A stretch of 64,000 nt of DNA from Megalonaias nervosa (GCA_016617855.1 JAECUM010001914.1:1-64000); one strand, 5' to 3'. Shown: positions 11,641 through 25,321, counted from the first letter of the stretch. Numbers and translations: made by a program. The notes: generated by a model not told the origin, from the sequence alone.

Positions 11641-14330
11641 AATAAAGCATCATTAAGAAGTATGGTATCTTTATATTATACTGTAAAGAAACTTTCTGGA
11701 GTCCAATGTGAATCAAATATCTACTCTCCAGAATGACACATACCTGATGTTGCCCTAGTGAATGTCAACTGATTGCAAAGTGGAATCCACTCTTACTAAG
11801 TTATCTCGTTCTAGTTGATTCCCATATTAGGTGCTAACAAGGCAATCGAAGGATTCTAATACATATAATAAAATGAATAACGTTGGTACCGGTACTTCAG
11901 ATAAGTAAGAGAAGACACAAGTTAAATATTTCCTATGCATGAAGCCATTACAATTAATAATGAACCATTTTCAGAGTGGGGGGGTCTGACCAAGTTAATT
12001 TGTTATTTTATCGTAGGATAACGTTTTTGCAACTCAAATGATAGAGAGAATAAGGTATATTTTTCTAAACATGGCAGTGAATCTCTGTGCGTTCGGGGAG
12101 CAGATAAGATCAGTTATATTAAGACCACAGTGGCTACTTTATTCCTTAACAACAATTACAATTTCCATTGAAACTTCGATTTGCATGAATTAGGTGCCCC
12201 CTCCCCACTTTAATGCCTACACATGAAGCAAAGAGTGGACATAGTGTACACTTATTTACATAGAAGAACTAAAGTCAAAGGTAACCAAACAGGAAATTAT
12301 TAAATAGGTTAAAACATCTACAACGTTACATAACAATATTAACCAGATAAAAAAAGAAAAAGCATTTATAAACTTTGGAGCAGAAGACGAGGAAGAGATG
12401 ATGCAAGGCATAAAAAGTAAATATGTCTTGGTGCTACAAGCAATGTAGAGCAGAGTACAAAACAGAAGATTACAGAATGCAATGCATTTAGTAAAATATT
12501 GACAAAATAGCCTGATGATCCATATATTAGAGGAATATTCTAGCAATAAAAACAGATTAGGAAATGATCTTGGAAGAAATGTAATGCGAGAACGGGAACT
12601 TCTACGAAAAACTAGAATTTTGCAATACTAATAAATAATAAACTATAAACACTCTGGACACGTATATATGGACTAGTCAAAAATGATGACCTGGATATGT
12701 AATCGAAATATTGCAGAAACACTCCAACGTTGGGTATCCAAGTTTGACAATTCATAATCCAATAACCTATTTGATAAGCATGGCCAACGACAAAACTCGA
12801 CACATGGTATACCTACTTTGGACAAGACAATTAAGAACGAAACAATCAAAACAGCGAGTAAATCACTTAAAATGAGCAATGCTTTTAATATTTTTCTACA
12901 AGACTGGAAGTACGAAGAGTATGGACTATTGAAAATGTCTTTCCGTTTCATAAGAAAGGACCAAAAAAATGCCTTAGCAATCATGGAAGATAAACGATCA
13001 ATTGTAGTTTAGGCAGATTTGTACCAAGATACCTAACAATAGACCAGTAGAATGCTTGGAAGATACCAACATTATGTAGTATAATCAAGCGGGGTTTATA
13101 CCAAGAAGAATGGCATAAGATTAACCTGTTCCAAGTTCAAACAATTACAAGCAAATATCTTCCTATCCTAAAGGAAAGAATGCACGTTTCTAGCATTCTA
13201 TACAGCATGGTGAGTGGGCTCATTACCATATTTTTAAGAGATATTGGAGGAAATGGTTTCAATGTAAATAAAGCTATTTACAGACTCAATGCATGATATT
13301 TGGTTTTTAAAAAAATGGCCTTTCAGAGCAATACGTAACTACCCTAGGTATCACACAAATGGCAGTCTTAGTTCAACACTTTCTAACATTTTTGTAAAGA
13401 CCTAGAGTTCACAGAAAGTAATAATAACACCGTATTCACTGAGAGTCAAAAATAAAGATACAGATTATTTGTCAATGGTTTACAACTGGTATCAAATAAT
13501 AAACACGGCATGCAATGTATGTTAAACGAACTTAATGCTTTTATAAAACAACCGAAACATATAAATAATTCAGAAAAAGACAGATATAATGATATTAGTA
13601 AAACGACAGAGTTTATGTTGGTTAAAATGGTTACAAATAAGTGATCAATACACAAACATTGGATATATAATCAACGGACTCGGAAACCTGAACATAAATA
13701 CGAAGTTCACTTTCTTACGTTGTGTGCTTAATCTGAACAAACAAAGAAAAGTAATGCACAACAAAAATAAACATTCCAAAAAGAATTTCTAAACTGCAGT
13801 ACACTAGAAACATTTTACTTTTATAGTTGCTTGCCAAGACTTTATTTCTACCTTTGTATGAGAGGTTATACACGAGATGCTAAAACGAAGAAAAACCCAC
13901 CACATACCAATGCAGAAAAATTAAAAATGACAACAATTCTTATGCAAGTCTGGTAATACTAACACTAATACTTATAGTAACTAACAATAAACGTTTTTAC
14001 AGGATTAAAAAATTAACACTGATAATAAGATAACATGTTGACTCATAGTCACCCTTATATCCACGACAAGCTTAGTGGCTAAACCTGTCACACTTAATAA
14101 TTGTCCAGTTGTGCACACCCCAAGGAATAAATAACACCCACATGAGGTACTCACCAGACGTGAGACCCATTCAAACATCCATGTAAGTTGCATAAACGTG
14201 TGTTGTATCAAATAATGGAAGACAAGTCAGGTGTGATCTGTTAGTAAGAAATGGTTTATAAGCTGGTAAAAGTAATACAGTTTATTTCTCTGTATTAATA
14301 ACAAAATATTTGCTAGTGACCATCGGAACC
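11641..14330. other. Gene-poor region with an unidentified + strand relic
   Basis: 11.64-12.25 kb shows nothing. From about 12.25 to 13.80 kb the + strand has an unusually sustained protein-like signal: broken frames such as LEEYSSNKNRLGNDLGRNVM (about 12530-12590) and an open 64-codon piece at 12818-13012 with IFLQDWKYEEYGLLKMSF, all A-rich and on one strand. It may be an old protein-coding element, viral or host, but no family is recognised. 13.8-14.3 kb is featureless. Confidence 0.3.
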
Positions 14331-14344
14331 ATTTCTCGAAAAAA

Positions 14345-15075
14345 CATTGGCACAGTTTGGGATTAAGAGACTAAAGAATGCAGCTGGGCATTTCTCAACC
14401 TGGGGCGCTAGTGCTCAGAAGTTCAAGACATCAGCACGGGCCCTCTGTTATTCGACACCCGAGTATTGCTCTCCTGTCTGGAATGGATCGTTCCATACCA
14501 AATTAATTGACGTCCAGCTCAACACAACAATGGGCATAATCTCTGGAACACTACGTCCTACTACTTTACCATGGCTGCTGGTACTCAGCAACATTCTTCC
14601 TCCACATCTCTGTCGCCAGGAAGCAACTAAAAATTGCTGGCTAAGGTCTATGCCAGTGAGAAACTTCCACTGTACGTGGACATCACTTCACATTCAGCAG
14701 TTCGCTTGGCTTCGAGATATCCAATCTGGTTAGGTCCGTTGTCAGATAATATAACAGCTATTTCGGCATGGAGTGATGAGTGGTCTTCGGCAGATATTGT
14801 AAACCATTCCTTCGAAGCTGAGCCCTCCTGGCTTCAACCTTCCACGACATCTATGGACCACGCTGAACCGTTTCCAGACAATACAGGGGCGTTATGCAGC
14901 CAACCTTGAACGATGGGACCAGACCACTGATTCTTCCTATAGTTGTGGAGCTCTGCAGACTATGTCACACATTGTGAACAACTACCCGCTGACAAAATTC
15001 CCCGGTGGACTGCAATTCTACACCTTGCTGATGATGGTGCTGTTAAATGGCTGGGCATGCACTGCACACGATAAC
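14345..15075 (+). pseudogene. LINE 3' fragment (C-terminal tail after reverse transcriptase)
   Basis: The + strand reads the tail of a CR1/Jockey-group ORF2: SARALCYSTPEYCSPVWNGS, then VQLNTTMGIISGTLRPT (about 14350-14590), then in another frame KVYASEKLPLYVDITSHSAV (from 14640), then WSDEWSSADIVNHS, and finally a zinc-knuckle-like segment around 14930-15050 with MSHIV and the last residues before a 3' UTR. Frameshifts at about 14630 and 14900 show that it is dead. The RT domain itself is absent, as in a 5'-truncated insertion. Confidence 0.75.
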
Positions 15076-16560
15076 TAATTAAATTTCCCAAAAGGATTCT
15101 GGGAAAGATATTTGTTTTTTGGTGATTTTGTTTTGCAAAAATATAGTAATGGCAAAATTGTCTCGGCACCAAACAGCCACCGAATAGAGCGCGTATTGGT
15201 TACTTCTGTTAACCCCACGGATATAATTAGTTAGTTTAAATGGTGGTCTGATCATCAAATTCCAAAATTTATTTACCAGCACACAAAATGACAGAATAGA
15301 AGTTATATAATATGAAGCATGATAAACATCATTAATGGGTCCATATTTGTGGACATTATTCGCATGCATTAAAAATATTGTAGCATTCAATATAGACTGT
15401 TTGTACTGGAGAGGCTCCACACAGCATTGTGCATCATCAACACAATTTGGTTAAATTGGAGACATTTCAGTGGGTATCAGAACAGCAGCTTACGCAAATT
15501 GAACCTGTTAAAGAACTAATTTTATGCATTGATAGAACACTAATGGCATTGAACAGCAGGAGCTAATACGTGCTTGTGCAAGAAGAGATTGCAAAATCTG
15601 CAACTAAATTATATGGAATGTAATTGATGTTGCTAAGTTTCATAGTTCGTTTGATTTTTAATGTGCATGTCATTTTAGTTTCATTTTTCCCTCAGAGTTG
15701 CAACAATTTATAGACGATGTAGCAGGCACCAATCAGCATTAACAAGTCTGATAGAGATATTGCATCAAATAATTATCTTCACTCGGTTACATCTGCTATT
15801 AATTATTTAATGTTATCATCCATTTGTAGGACATCATCATCAGATTGTTCAAACTCTTTTTGTTCAATTCGTTGTAAAATGGAAAGTCAGTTCTAATTTG
15901 ATTTCATATCCTTTGGATTTTTACAGAAAGTATCGTTTATACATTTTTAATCTTAAATTCATTCGAAGACAAATTGTATTTTCCTCTGTTGTAATTTTTC
16001 TCTTCGACGGTGCCATATTTTAGTCTACATTGGTTTTCTTCTTTATTTCGGGACGTGACTACACTTAATCTGGGTCATATTGTTTGCTCTGTCAGTGTCT
16101 GTTACAGACTACATTGCCCTTCAAGTGTAATGGCAATAAGGACTCTGTTAAGGCATGTTGACTTAGCGAAAAAAGAGAGTTCCAAATTCTGCTATCAGGC
16201 ACTTAATAGTTCTCTCTGAATACGACCCTCTTTGAGGCATAATTAGGCCCAATTTTGTTTTATATCAGCGACTGGTTACAAACGTCGAAACGCACAGATG
16301 AGAGATAAGTAACTTAAAAATTTTAAATAAAAATGGCTGCATGAAATTTATCTAGTTACATAGGGTGTTGATTGGTTTTCTTTATTCTCTTGAAGTAAGT
16401 TTTCGTACAACCATTATGTAATCAATGAGTGAAAGGAGTGAGCAGATTAGACCTTCCACAGCCACTGAGGTCTGAAGATAGCAATGCCGGCTATGTAGCT
16501 TTGAAATTCACTGGATTATTTAGGAATTTGCAAACAATCTCTCATTTTTAAACACTGATT
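15076..16560. other. No recognisable gene
   Basis: AT-rich non-coding DNA. The 69-codon frame at 16010-16219 has no identifiable content. Confidence 0.4.
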
Positions 16561-16564
16561 TGAA

Positions 16565-17020
16565 AGTCGCTCAGTCGCCCTTGAGCAGACGTCTCATATT
16601 CAACATGGAAACGGATAACTTCTACAAGGTTTCGAAAGACACTATATACTTACATTGTCAGGTTTGAAAACTTCAAGTCCCAAGTACATTTGTTATGGAC
16701 GTGTCTACCCAAAACGACAGGCAAATGTTTCATAGATTATTTGGGAGCCTCAGTAAAAGAAAGGGGCCAACAGCCACGTCAACCTCTACCCTGGAGTTAA
16801 ACACGGGTTCTTCGTTTCGGATTGGAAAATGAAACGCACTTTGGACAAAAGCTATTTACCTAACTATACCAACAAACTGTTTCGCATTACGTGACGCAAC
16901 CGTTCTGTTTATAAATCTGAAAATATGAACGGAGAAAGATTAAAAGGAACTTTTTTCTTCCCTGAGATAAATCGAGTTAAAATAAAACAATACGATATCT
17001 AGAACATCAACGACCATAAA
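16565..17020 (+). pseudogene. Decayed Polinton integrase C-terminus, copy B
   Basis: Second integrase relic. After a weak segment (MFHRLFGSLSKRKGP, about 16720-16770) the frame reads FVSDWKMKRTLDKSYLPNYT (about 16810-16875), then RNRSVYKSENMNGERLKGTF (about 16893-16955) and EINRVKIKQYDI. This is the SH3/chromo-like C-terminal half of the Polinton integrase, colinear with 4985-5200 in copy A but better preserved in places. The catalytic core is not visible upstream. Confidence 0.6.
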
Positions 17021-17149
17021 ATAACGTAAAGTGGGAAAGAGTACCATAAAAGAAGTTATGTATACTAGTTAGCTTATTCGCCCTGTTTGGATTCTGGGAT
17101 TACAGCTTCTTAACTAATGGAATATGTAAAAACGAAGAGTCAAAAACAT

Positions 17150-18175
17150 GCCGTTAAACCAAGTTTCACCCTCACCAGAATCATCAGTACAGGAACCAAA
17201 GAAGCAAAAGCAACAACAGTGTGCATGGTGAGGAGAAGGTGTCTCAACAATCAAATCGTCAGTTTCTGACAGTCGGTCTTTTTGACATTTTGGTGTGATT
17301 GGGTAGGCTGTCGGAATCTTGAGTTTGGAACAAGTGATAAAGAACAGTGGATCATTTTACTTAACAGTTGTATTGGCAATCTCCTTCTCAAGCCATAGAT
17401 GAAATATATCGATGGTAGTAGCAATAGTAGCCACTGAAACTCGGTCTACAGCAATAACATCAACAACCAAAACCCGAGTTCAACAACCCTTTTAATCAGT
17501 TAGAACGTCGTTCATTAAAACTGGAAACCAATCGGAGGCAATAACAATTGAACTATATTTAGTCAATTTTATTTTAGTTTACCTAGTTATCTGGATGTTT
17601 GTTCCACTAATACATTGTGTCCTTTCTTCATACCAGATGACGGAAAATGTTTTAATGGTGGTCAAGAACTGTGATATTTGTTTCAGCTCTATTCAGTGAT
17701 CACCAAAACACACAAAAACATGATTATCAACAACCATGCACACTTTTTCATAACAAAAAACGGAAACACGATGTTCTTCAAATTTTCTCCGACTTTATTT
17801 GCTAAGCTGGGAGGAATCTAGATTTATCACCTTACTCAAAATATATCATCATTATCAACAAAAACGGATTCTTCAAGTACTTTAATTACCCCATGGAACT
17901 GAATGATAGACTCGATATGATGTTTGCGTACTCAAATATCGTCGAGTAGAATGTGATGGAAAACATATCCTCTCTGTATCCAAGGTTCATTCCATCAAAG
18001 ATGGATTCTGCAGTAGCTGCTTATGAAAAAGGAGACAACATGTATCACCTACACCGGACATTTATTTATCCGCAATATCCTTGTGTCAGCAAATCTTATT
18101 TTGAAAATCTGAACATTGGTACAAATGGAGCTATCCGACAAAATATTGTATTCGGAAAGGAAAACTCACGGTGAA
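17150..18175 (+). pseudogene. Polinton structural-block relic, copy B
   Basis: Counterpart of 5370-5810. A Pro/Ser/Lys/Gln-rich start (SPESSVQEPKKQKQQQ, about 17170-17220) is followed by FITKNGNTMFFKFSPTLFAK (about 17748-17807), a pattern seen in a Polinton gene upstream of the capsid. The open piece at 17953-18174 contains MDSAVAAYEKGDNMYHLHRT (from 18001), which lines up with 5757 in copy A. The role of these genes is unknown to me. Confidence 0.45.
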
Positions 18176-18219
18176 ACCTCGTAATCACAAACTATTATTT
18201 TGTACCTTTAATCAAACTC

Positions 18220-18447
18220 ATGCATCCCTTGTACCGTGGAGTTGTTGGACAACAAAGACATCGTTTATGGAGTGTGGTCAAACCATTATTTTGTACTGTG
18301 GAACCCATCTTTAAATCTTTCCTTTACCAAGGACTGCATGCTTTGAAAGATCACGTCCTGTCGCAAGGACAAAACAATACATCCAAAACGTTTTGGACGT
18401 CAAACGGTTATAAACAAGCATTACTGAATGCAATAAAAATGCACTGA
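18220..18447 (+). pseudogene. Small Polinton virion-type protein, partial
   Basis: An open stretch of 75 codons beginning MHPLYRGVVGQQRHRLWSVV. The YRG...Q..G/H.LW.. start followed by a hydrophobic, Lys-punctuated helix is typical of the small membrane-active or minor capsid-associated protein encoded before the capsid gene in Polintons and adenovirus-like elements. The assignment rests on pattern and position only. The matching piece of copy A is at about 5950-6050. Confidence 0.4.
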
Positions 18448-18479
18448 TCCACACTGGAAGAGAACTACGTGGATCCCGA

Positions 18480-19120
18480 GAAATACCTATAAATTCACAT
18501 TATATCTTCATCGAGGCAACAGATTCATCCTCCACGCAACAGGAAAGACATGATACGGGGAGACAAAGAAAAAAACAAAGACCATGCAGACATGGCAAAA
18601 ATAAGAAGAGGGACCGAAAGTGTATTTCATCACTAAAGAAATCAATCAAAAACCAAAGATAATGCATTCTTTTTAAAGTTCCAACGCAGAAGTGGAGGTG
18701 TTTGCCATGCGAACTACGATAATAACGATCCATTAATCCCAGTGGGTAGAATTTCATACAGTATTATTCATTATAAAGTTAGCTTCCAGCGAGTTTGAAA
18801 TAAGAGGCAAAGAAACGGCCATGTCGATCTAAATAACCGTTACCTCTCTCTCAAACTTGAAAGTGGTCAAAAAGGCAGCTCGAACTGAGACGCAGATGCT
18901 AGAGTGGTTTTTTCAGTGAAGTAGATTTAAATCTAAATAACAAACTAGTCAGCAGCAGCATGGACATTGACATACATAAATGTTTGTATTCAGCCTGTTA
19001 CATGGCGACCTTTTCCATTTCCAGAACTACAGGTTTACGTCTCTAACAATTAATTAATATGATACCGACAAATGAAAAGTGCCAGGCCCTTTCATCTCAG
19101 ACGTACCCAAAAGAATTACT
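18480..19120 (+). pseudogene. Polinton capsid-like (F54H12.2-type) gene relic, copy B
   Basis: Broken frames in order: a start region with Lys/Arg-rich residues and FLKFQRRSGG (about 18670-18700), HVDLNNRYLSLKL (about 18820-18860), then FFSEVDLNLNNKLVSSSMD (about 18907-18965), which matches the F-S-Q-V-D-V-x-L-N-G element of this jelly-roll family. Several frameshifts are needed to follow it. It precedes the protease relic. Confidence 0.55.
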
Positions 19121-19199
19121 TGAGATATCACCTAACTCTGTCTAAAGGCACATCACAATTGGATACCAGTAATTCACGTGGCATTTTTTACGACCGCGA

Positions 19200-19470
19200 T
19201 GAGGCAGGTTGCTGGTGATAAGGGTCTGATTTAATTCTACACCAAGGCAGGGAGAGGGACATTCCTACCAATTAAATGCGTGACATTTACGTGTCATGTC
19301 GCCCGTGCCAACTCCATCATCGAAAACCTCCAGACAGCGAAGTCTTTGTCATCAACACCGATGCGAGTCATCGACCAGGAACCACTGGGTCGCTGCCTAC
19401 TTACCAAATGACAATGGTACGGAATATTTTGATTCGCATGGATTAATACTTTATCAGAACTAATGGTATT
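19200..19470 (+). pseudogene. Decayed adenain-like cysteine protease
   Basis: Relic of the Polinton/adenovirus maturation protease. Two adjacent frames together show the core: INTDASHRPGT (about 19348-19385), then after a one-base shift HWVAAYLPNDNGTEYFDSHG (about 19386-19443). HW carries the catalytic His, and the acidic residue in YFDS is the catalytic-triad position. The segment with the catalytic Cys is not seen downstream. It closes the second Polinton fragment. Confidence 0.65.
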
Positions 19471-20268
19471 GTGCGTTTTCTGTTCATAAAGAAAGCCCTG
19501 GATTCCATGGAGAATACGAGAACATTAACAGTGGTGTTGTAGTTACAATATCCCTTGAAACTGAAAATAATGAATCGGTGGGTTCGTGATCATAACAGTT
19601 ATCTCCTTTATTTAGTTACAATCGGCGGCAAGACAAAACCATGCGTAATCATGGATTATTGTATATGTTCATACTTAAACATGTTTTATATGGATTTTGT
19701 GGACTGTTTATTTTTCCAGTGAGTGTGAATGCATTGTACATGAAAGAAGATGTATTGACTTAATCCTCGATATTCATTATTTTTTCGAGTGTAATGTGGC
19801 AAACTCTATCCTCGTTCATCACAGACTGCCCAGCTAAACAAAAAAAATGTAAAACAGAACATGAACGATGGACTGAACGTGGCTGTTTTAAAATATACAC
19901 AGCACGGGCTAGACCTGGTAGAGGAAATAAGTATGCAATCAGGACGACGGCGCATTGTGTGTATTTTGTGGCTTCGGAGTGTTAATGTCTTTTGTCTTTG
20001 TCTTTGATTTTAAAATCAAAACTTAAATATCTAGTATATTTCCCTTGGTTTTGTTTGTGCAGGTGAAAGTTTATATAGTCTATAATCATCTTAACAGGGA
20101 GACGCAGCAGCAAAAATAATGTTAAAAGACATAAAAAGCAAATGTAATCAAGATCCAAACATGCATCTATTTGTGTTTGTGTTCGGATATCTATACTATG
20201 TGGTTTTTGGAAGAAAAGATATATTTTTGTCAGTCTTGTAGTATCGGTTAATGTATACGCAGATGAAT

Positions 20269-20271
<3 letters not shown>

Positions 20272-20342
<71 letters not shown>
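20272..20342. repeat. (TA)n microsatellite
   Basis: About 35 uninterrupted TA units. Confidence 0.98.
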
Positions 20343-20346
<4 letters not shown>

Positions 20347-20667
20347 CAATTAAAGCCAGAGAAGATTGTGAAAACATTTTTATTTAATTTCTCATTTCAA
20401 GATTAATGTTTCATTCAGTAAAATAAAACAAACGATCATTAGTCATATGTCATGTTTGTAATTGCTAATCCAATTAAAGAAAAATAAGACATGCTAATTA
20501 TAAACATTGTCCCCGAACTTCTGCAATTGCAAAGATGCTGAGGTTTCAAAAGCTAAACATATTAATTTTGCAAAGTTCTTAAGAAGGACATAATTTTTTT
20601 TTTCTTTTCAGTGCCCAAATATGGAATTATATACATCTTCTCGAATAGTTAACAGCAACATCTAAAT

Positions 20668-20739
20668 ATTTGTCTCTTAGATTACAGATATGTAAGAAGT
20701 TTTATTTGTCTCTTAGATTACAGATATGTACGAAGTTTC
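20668..20739. repeat. 36-bp tandem duplication
   Basis: Two adjacent copies of a 36-bp unit containing 'tgtctcttagattacagata', nearly identical. Confidence 0.9.
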
Positions 20740-21677
20740 ATAATGTTATGAGCTGAGCAGTTTTCAAACTTTTTCAGCTTTGGCTGGATGGTTGCCATTA
20801 ATCTGTGATATTTCGCACATTGATAATAGAATGATGATAATTACTAATACTAACAATGTTTTCTGATCTTAAAATGCACCACACTACGAGCAAGCCTTGT
20901 GTATGTCGGGGCGGGGGCTGTTTTTACACGGAATCAAGTAAAGACAGGAATAAAAAAATCAGGAACAGAAACTCTGTGCTATTATTCTTAAACTTAGAAA
21001 TCTAAACTTATCTGCTACCAGAATCTGCAGCAGCCAAATGTGGACAAGTTGTAGGCAACTTGTCTGAATGCCATTCCTTGCCTGACTTAATTGTCCCCGT
21101 TTCCTATGTTTGTACCGTCGAGTACGTGGCCCGATACAAAATGGTGCATCGAGGCACGGGTACGAAACTGCGCCGCGAAACGACTGACAAGATCAAAGGC
21201 GCATCTAGTCCTGTATTGCGAGTTTAGTCAGTTGCAAGACATGGTACATAAAGACTGTACTCAAATGATTTCATCTTATAACTTCAAATCTGTGGTAAAC
21301 TTATACCGAATGCAAAGGTACCATACTTGCATTCCAGTAGGCAGGCTGGATTTTGTCAAAATTCTGACAGCTGCAGCTTTCTGTGAAGTCCATCTGCATT
21401 AATATGTGGGCCTCGAGAAGGTTTGCTGTCAACTTCTTGATCCCCGAATATTGTACTTTGACCTTGCTCACATCTTCGACAAATTTATCGATCACCTCCT
21501 TTTCATTACCTTAATAAACTCTTCTTTTTCCATTTCCACATTGATGATTCTCATTCTTTCTTTCCTGTCTGCATCTGTGACTCTTCTTCACATTTTGAAT
21601 GCTATCATTTTTTCTTGGAATCTTAGCCAACAATTCAACAATACCATCGACTTTGTAAAAGTCAACAAACTTATCTG

Positions 21678-21679
<2 letters not shown>

Positions 21680-21747
<68 letters not shown>
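21680..21747. repeat. (CT)n microsatellite
   Basis: About 34 CT units, uninterrupted. Confidence 0.98.
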
Positions 21748-21748
<1 letters not shown>

Positions 21749-24194
21749 GCTTGTTTAATATAGGCCGTACTGTTTCTTCAAAAAAAATCATTTAGTCTCT
21801 GTCACTTTAATTTGTTAATCTCTCCGTGAGCACGTGATGTTCTTTGTTTCGATATTGAGGCATACAGTTTTATCATTGGTGGCACGTCAATCAGTGGATC
21901 CGGATCTTTGGTTGGTGATACAGCTTTTTCATCACCTTTCACATTCGATATGGACGAGGAAAGCCAAGGCTACATCGTTTCGACAGTTTTGAAATTTTTA
22001 ATTCTCTACCTATAGGAACGAACAAGCGTTCTCACTTTGTCTTCTCTGATTTCTGTTTAGAGGGCATAAACTGGTGTGTAGAACTTTTCTTAACTCTTTC
22101 TCGCTCTGACGATATCCGCCTGTTGTAAAATGTTCATGACCAGGCCACAAATATTTTGGAAAGAAGTAGTGACATCCTTAAAATTACGCCTTGGTATTCT
22201 TTTATTTATTCTTCAAATTTTACGTATCTGTTTTGTAAGGTGGTGCCTTGTTTGCTGTCTAATCAGAAATAAATAAGTATTTATGATAAATCCTATATTA
22301 TTAACCATCAAATATGGCACATAATTATAAAATGAATTTTGTCTTGGAAATTATTAAAACTATGTATCTTACATCATGTTTAGTTTTATATGCATATATG
22401 TGGATAAACGTGATATAAGCGGAAATCGTCAGTTGTGGTTGTCATGCAGTAGTAAATGCAAACAGTGAAGTGTTTTGTACATTCTTCAGAACCACCTTTA
22501 CATAAAGGTGATCCGATTGTATTCTTCGTAAATAAATGTTGATTAAGTGAACTGCAATTTGTTCTAGGTCGGGCATGAAGAATTTGTCTCCCTTTAAAGC
22601 CTGGAGCCCTCGGCGATCACCTTGTTCAACTATATAGTCCGACCGGCCCTGGCTACATAGTAGGTAATATTTCACATTCAGCACTAAAGCCATGTTGAAA
22701 ATAGATCCCAGAAAATGCAGCATTATATGAGTGTTATGCAGTAATCAAAGCGTACACTTTCCTCAAGGTAACATTTTGCTACCAACTTTAGATCATTGAG
22801 GAAGTGGGATTAATCATTTTAAAGGGAGCTCACCCTCTGTAGAGACGTGAGCAGGTTTTCCTGACAGATCTCAAGGGTAATTCTATTTTCCAAGTATACA
22901 TTATATAATACTATTACTTCGAACAATGGCATGAATACAGAAGATATAAAAAGGGAAAGAGAATACGAGGAGAACTGCTATACCGATTTAAGTTAAGGCT
23001 TGATTCCCCATGTACCATATTTTCACATGATGACATAAGATAAATCATTTCAGGGTAATGCCAATATTTAAAACAAAACCACCAATCAGACACTTTAGCG
23101 AACATGAAACCAGATAATAACCAGTTAATAGACTGCATAATAGTTAAGAAGATGCATGTCTGTTTGAAGATTTGTACCATATAAACGAGGCAAAGTAATT
23201 GCATGGCGTATTTGTGCACTCAGACAGAAAAAAAGAAAGGTGGAAGGAGGAGAACTTGAAGGAAGGGAATTGTTTCAAATAAACCTCTATTCTGTATATT
23301 AATATGATGCAATCTCCTACAGTTTGACCAAACTCTTTTGCATTTGGATACCAGTATTTACATGTACTGTACACGTTTATACCAGACAATTTAATTGGTC
23401 TAAAGTGAAGACTGGAATTTACTTTATGAATGAACATTTTTGTCTAGGTGTTCATTCCTTTATTCATATTACAAACTTGCTCGATGATTAAAGACACTCA
23501 TTGTTATAGCTGATTTTTTTATGATTCTGACGGCAATTCTTGTTCATAGAAGTCGGCTTATATTTTGATAACATATCAAATAAAGATGCTGACCTAGCCA
23601 ACTTCATTTCAACCCTCTTCATCCCCATTCCCGTTTACAGAACATATATAAAATGGTGTTAATATGTAAATAAATAATACGAATACGAATAACTGATTAA
23701 ATTCAATAAGTCTGAACTCGTAAGCTGGAATGTGAACTCGTAAGCTGTACACACAAATATGACGTATCAGAGATTCATATAGGCTTACAATAACAAAGAA
23801 GAAATTATTATACTTGGAAGATAATCTTGTTGTTCGAAAACCTTATCCTCCATATGATTCGCAATCACATTAAATAGTCTTAAATCTGATTTGTAACATT
23901 CAATATATGTACACCACAGTCAATATCGATATTACCTTGGTTAAATGAACACGAGTTAGGACACACCAAGATAATGAATCTCGAGACGACGAACACGAAA
24001 TATATCGTCTGCATGTTTAGCTTGATTTTGCTTAAACATTAATAAACAATATAATGAAATACACATGCCCCGCAGAGATAGTCTCTGTATATAATAGTAT
24101 TAACAACTGGAAAGCAATTTCCAATGTGATTGATGCAAGTCTTTTTATCCATGGAGATTATTTCATTCAAATGGTTTGCATACGTTAAATGATA

Positions 24195-24305
24195 CAGGCT
24201 GGGTGGGTGGGTGGGTGGGTGGTCTTTTTAGACTATTTAATTGCAAACCTACGATTTTTACTCCAACAACAATTGACCCTTGCGCTGAAGACATCTAATC
24301 CTCCC

Positions 24306-24346
<41 letters not shown>
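24195..24346. repeat. (GGGT)n and (AC)n microsatellites
   Basis: A short ggtgggtgggtgggtgg tract (about 24199-24222) lies 80 bp before an (AC)20 tract at 24307-24346. The first is G-rich enough to form a quadruplex. Confidence 0.9.
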
Positions 24347-24347
<1 letters not shown>

Positions 24348-25273
24348 GCATTAGTATATTATCTTGTGTATCTACTAAAATTAGAGATTGAAATTTTGAA
24401 ATATAATAGTTTTCATGACATTGAACTTAAGCTATAAATTTGATACAATCTTTTTATCATTCAGCAGAAACACAATACGTTGTTTCGGTGCCTATGGCCT
24501 GTACAATTAATTAGGTCTTATCGGCAATCACTGTTGCCATGTGACTGGACATTTCCTAGCGGTGGTTTATAGGTGGGTGTAGTGGTTGAATGGACAATTG
24601 TCAGAAGTCGTAGTTCCATCCACATATCATGCAATTATCATTATCGGCTTAGGAAATATATCATCTCAAAGTGTGTAAATAGGAATATAATTATGGTTTC
24701 AATAGTAGACTACTATTTCTGCCCTCTAGTCCAATTACATCTATACTCGTGATATCGGTGATGAATTTCCAGTTATTAATCATTATTAAAATAAGAAGAT
24801 AACGAGAACAAAAATGTATCACTTATATAAACTTCATTTTTCAAATGACTAAAGCAAGTCGCACACTTTTTTTCGAAATCCCATTAGGGATGTGATTATA
24901 TATGTAAATAATTAATAGTAAAATATAGCCATGCAAGGTAACAGACTTATTCATTATTTTTGTAGAGAATAGAAGCGTTCTGAAATTCTATATATCGGAA
25001 ATTTATGTCCAAGTACAAGAAAAAATACAAAACAAAGAAAGGGACAAAGAAACTATTGGCCAGTACAAACAAGTCACCTCTCTCTTATCACTTGTCCTGA
25101 TCAAATGTTCTCTAAAATATATTAAAATTACTAATTTGCAAATTATTGAGTAAGAATATGACAGCCTGTGGCTCCAAATGCATAAATGATCCTATTCTAT
25201 AGCTGGAGGAACTCCGTATCATCATAGCTTAGATGTACGAACAAGTGTCCCTGCTAAGTAGGAATAAACCAGC

Positions 25274-25275
<2 letters not shown>

Positions 25276-25321
<46 letters not shown>
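25276..25321. repeat. (GA)n microsatellite
   Basis: About 23 GA units. Confidence 0.97.

Noticed and set aside
19982..20377. 131-codon reverse open frame with an Ile-Tyr run
   Set aside because: It consists largely of the (TA)n tract, as do frames at 25954-26142, 28416-28628 and 42935-43210.
21406..21795. 129-codon open frame with a long Ser-Leu run
   Set aside because: It is created by the (CT)n microsatellite; the reverse frame reads Glu-Arg through the same repeat.
24189..24437. 82-codon frame with a Thr-His run
   Set aside because: It reads through the (AC)n microsatellite.
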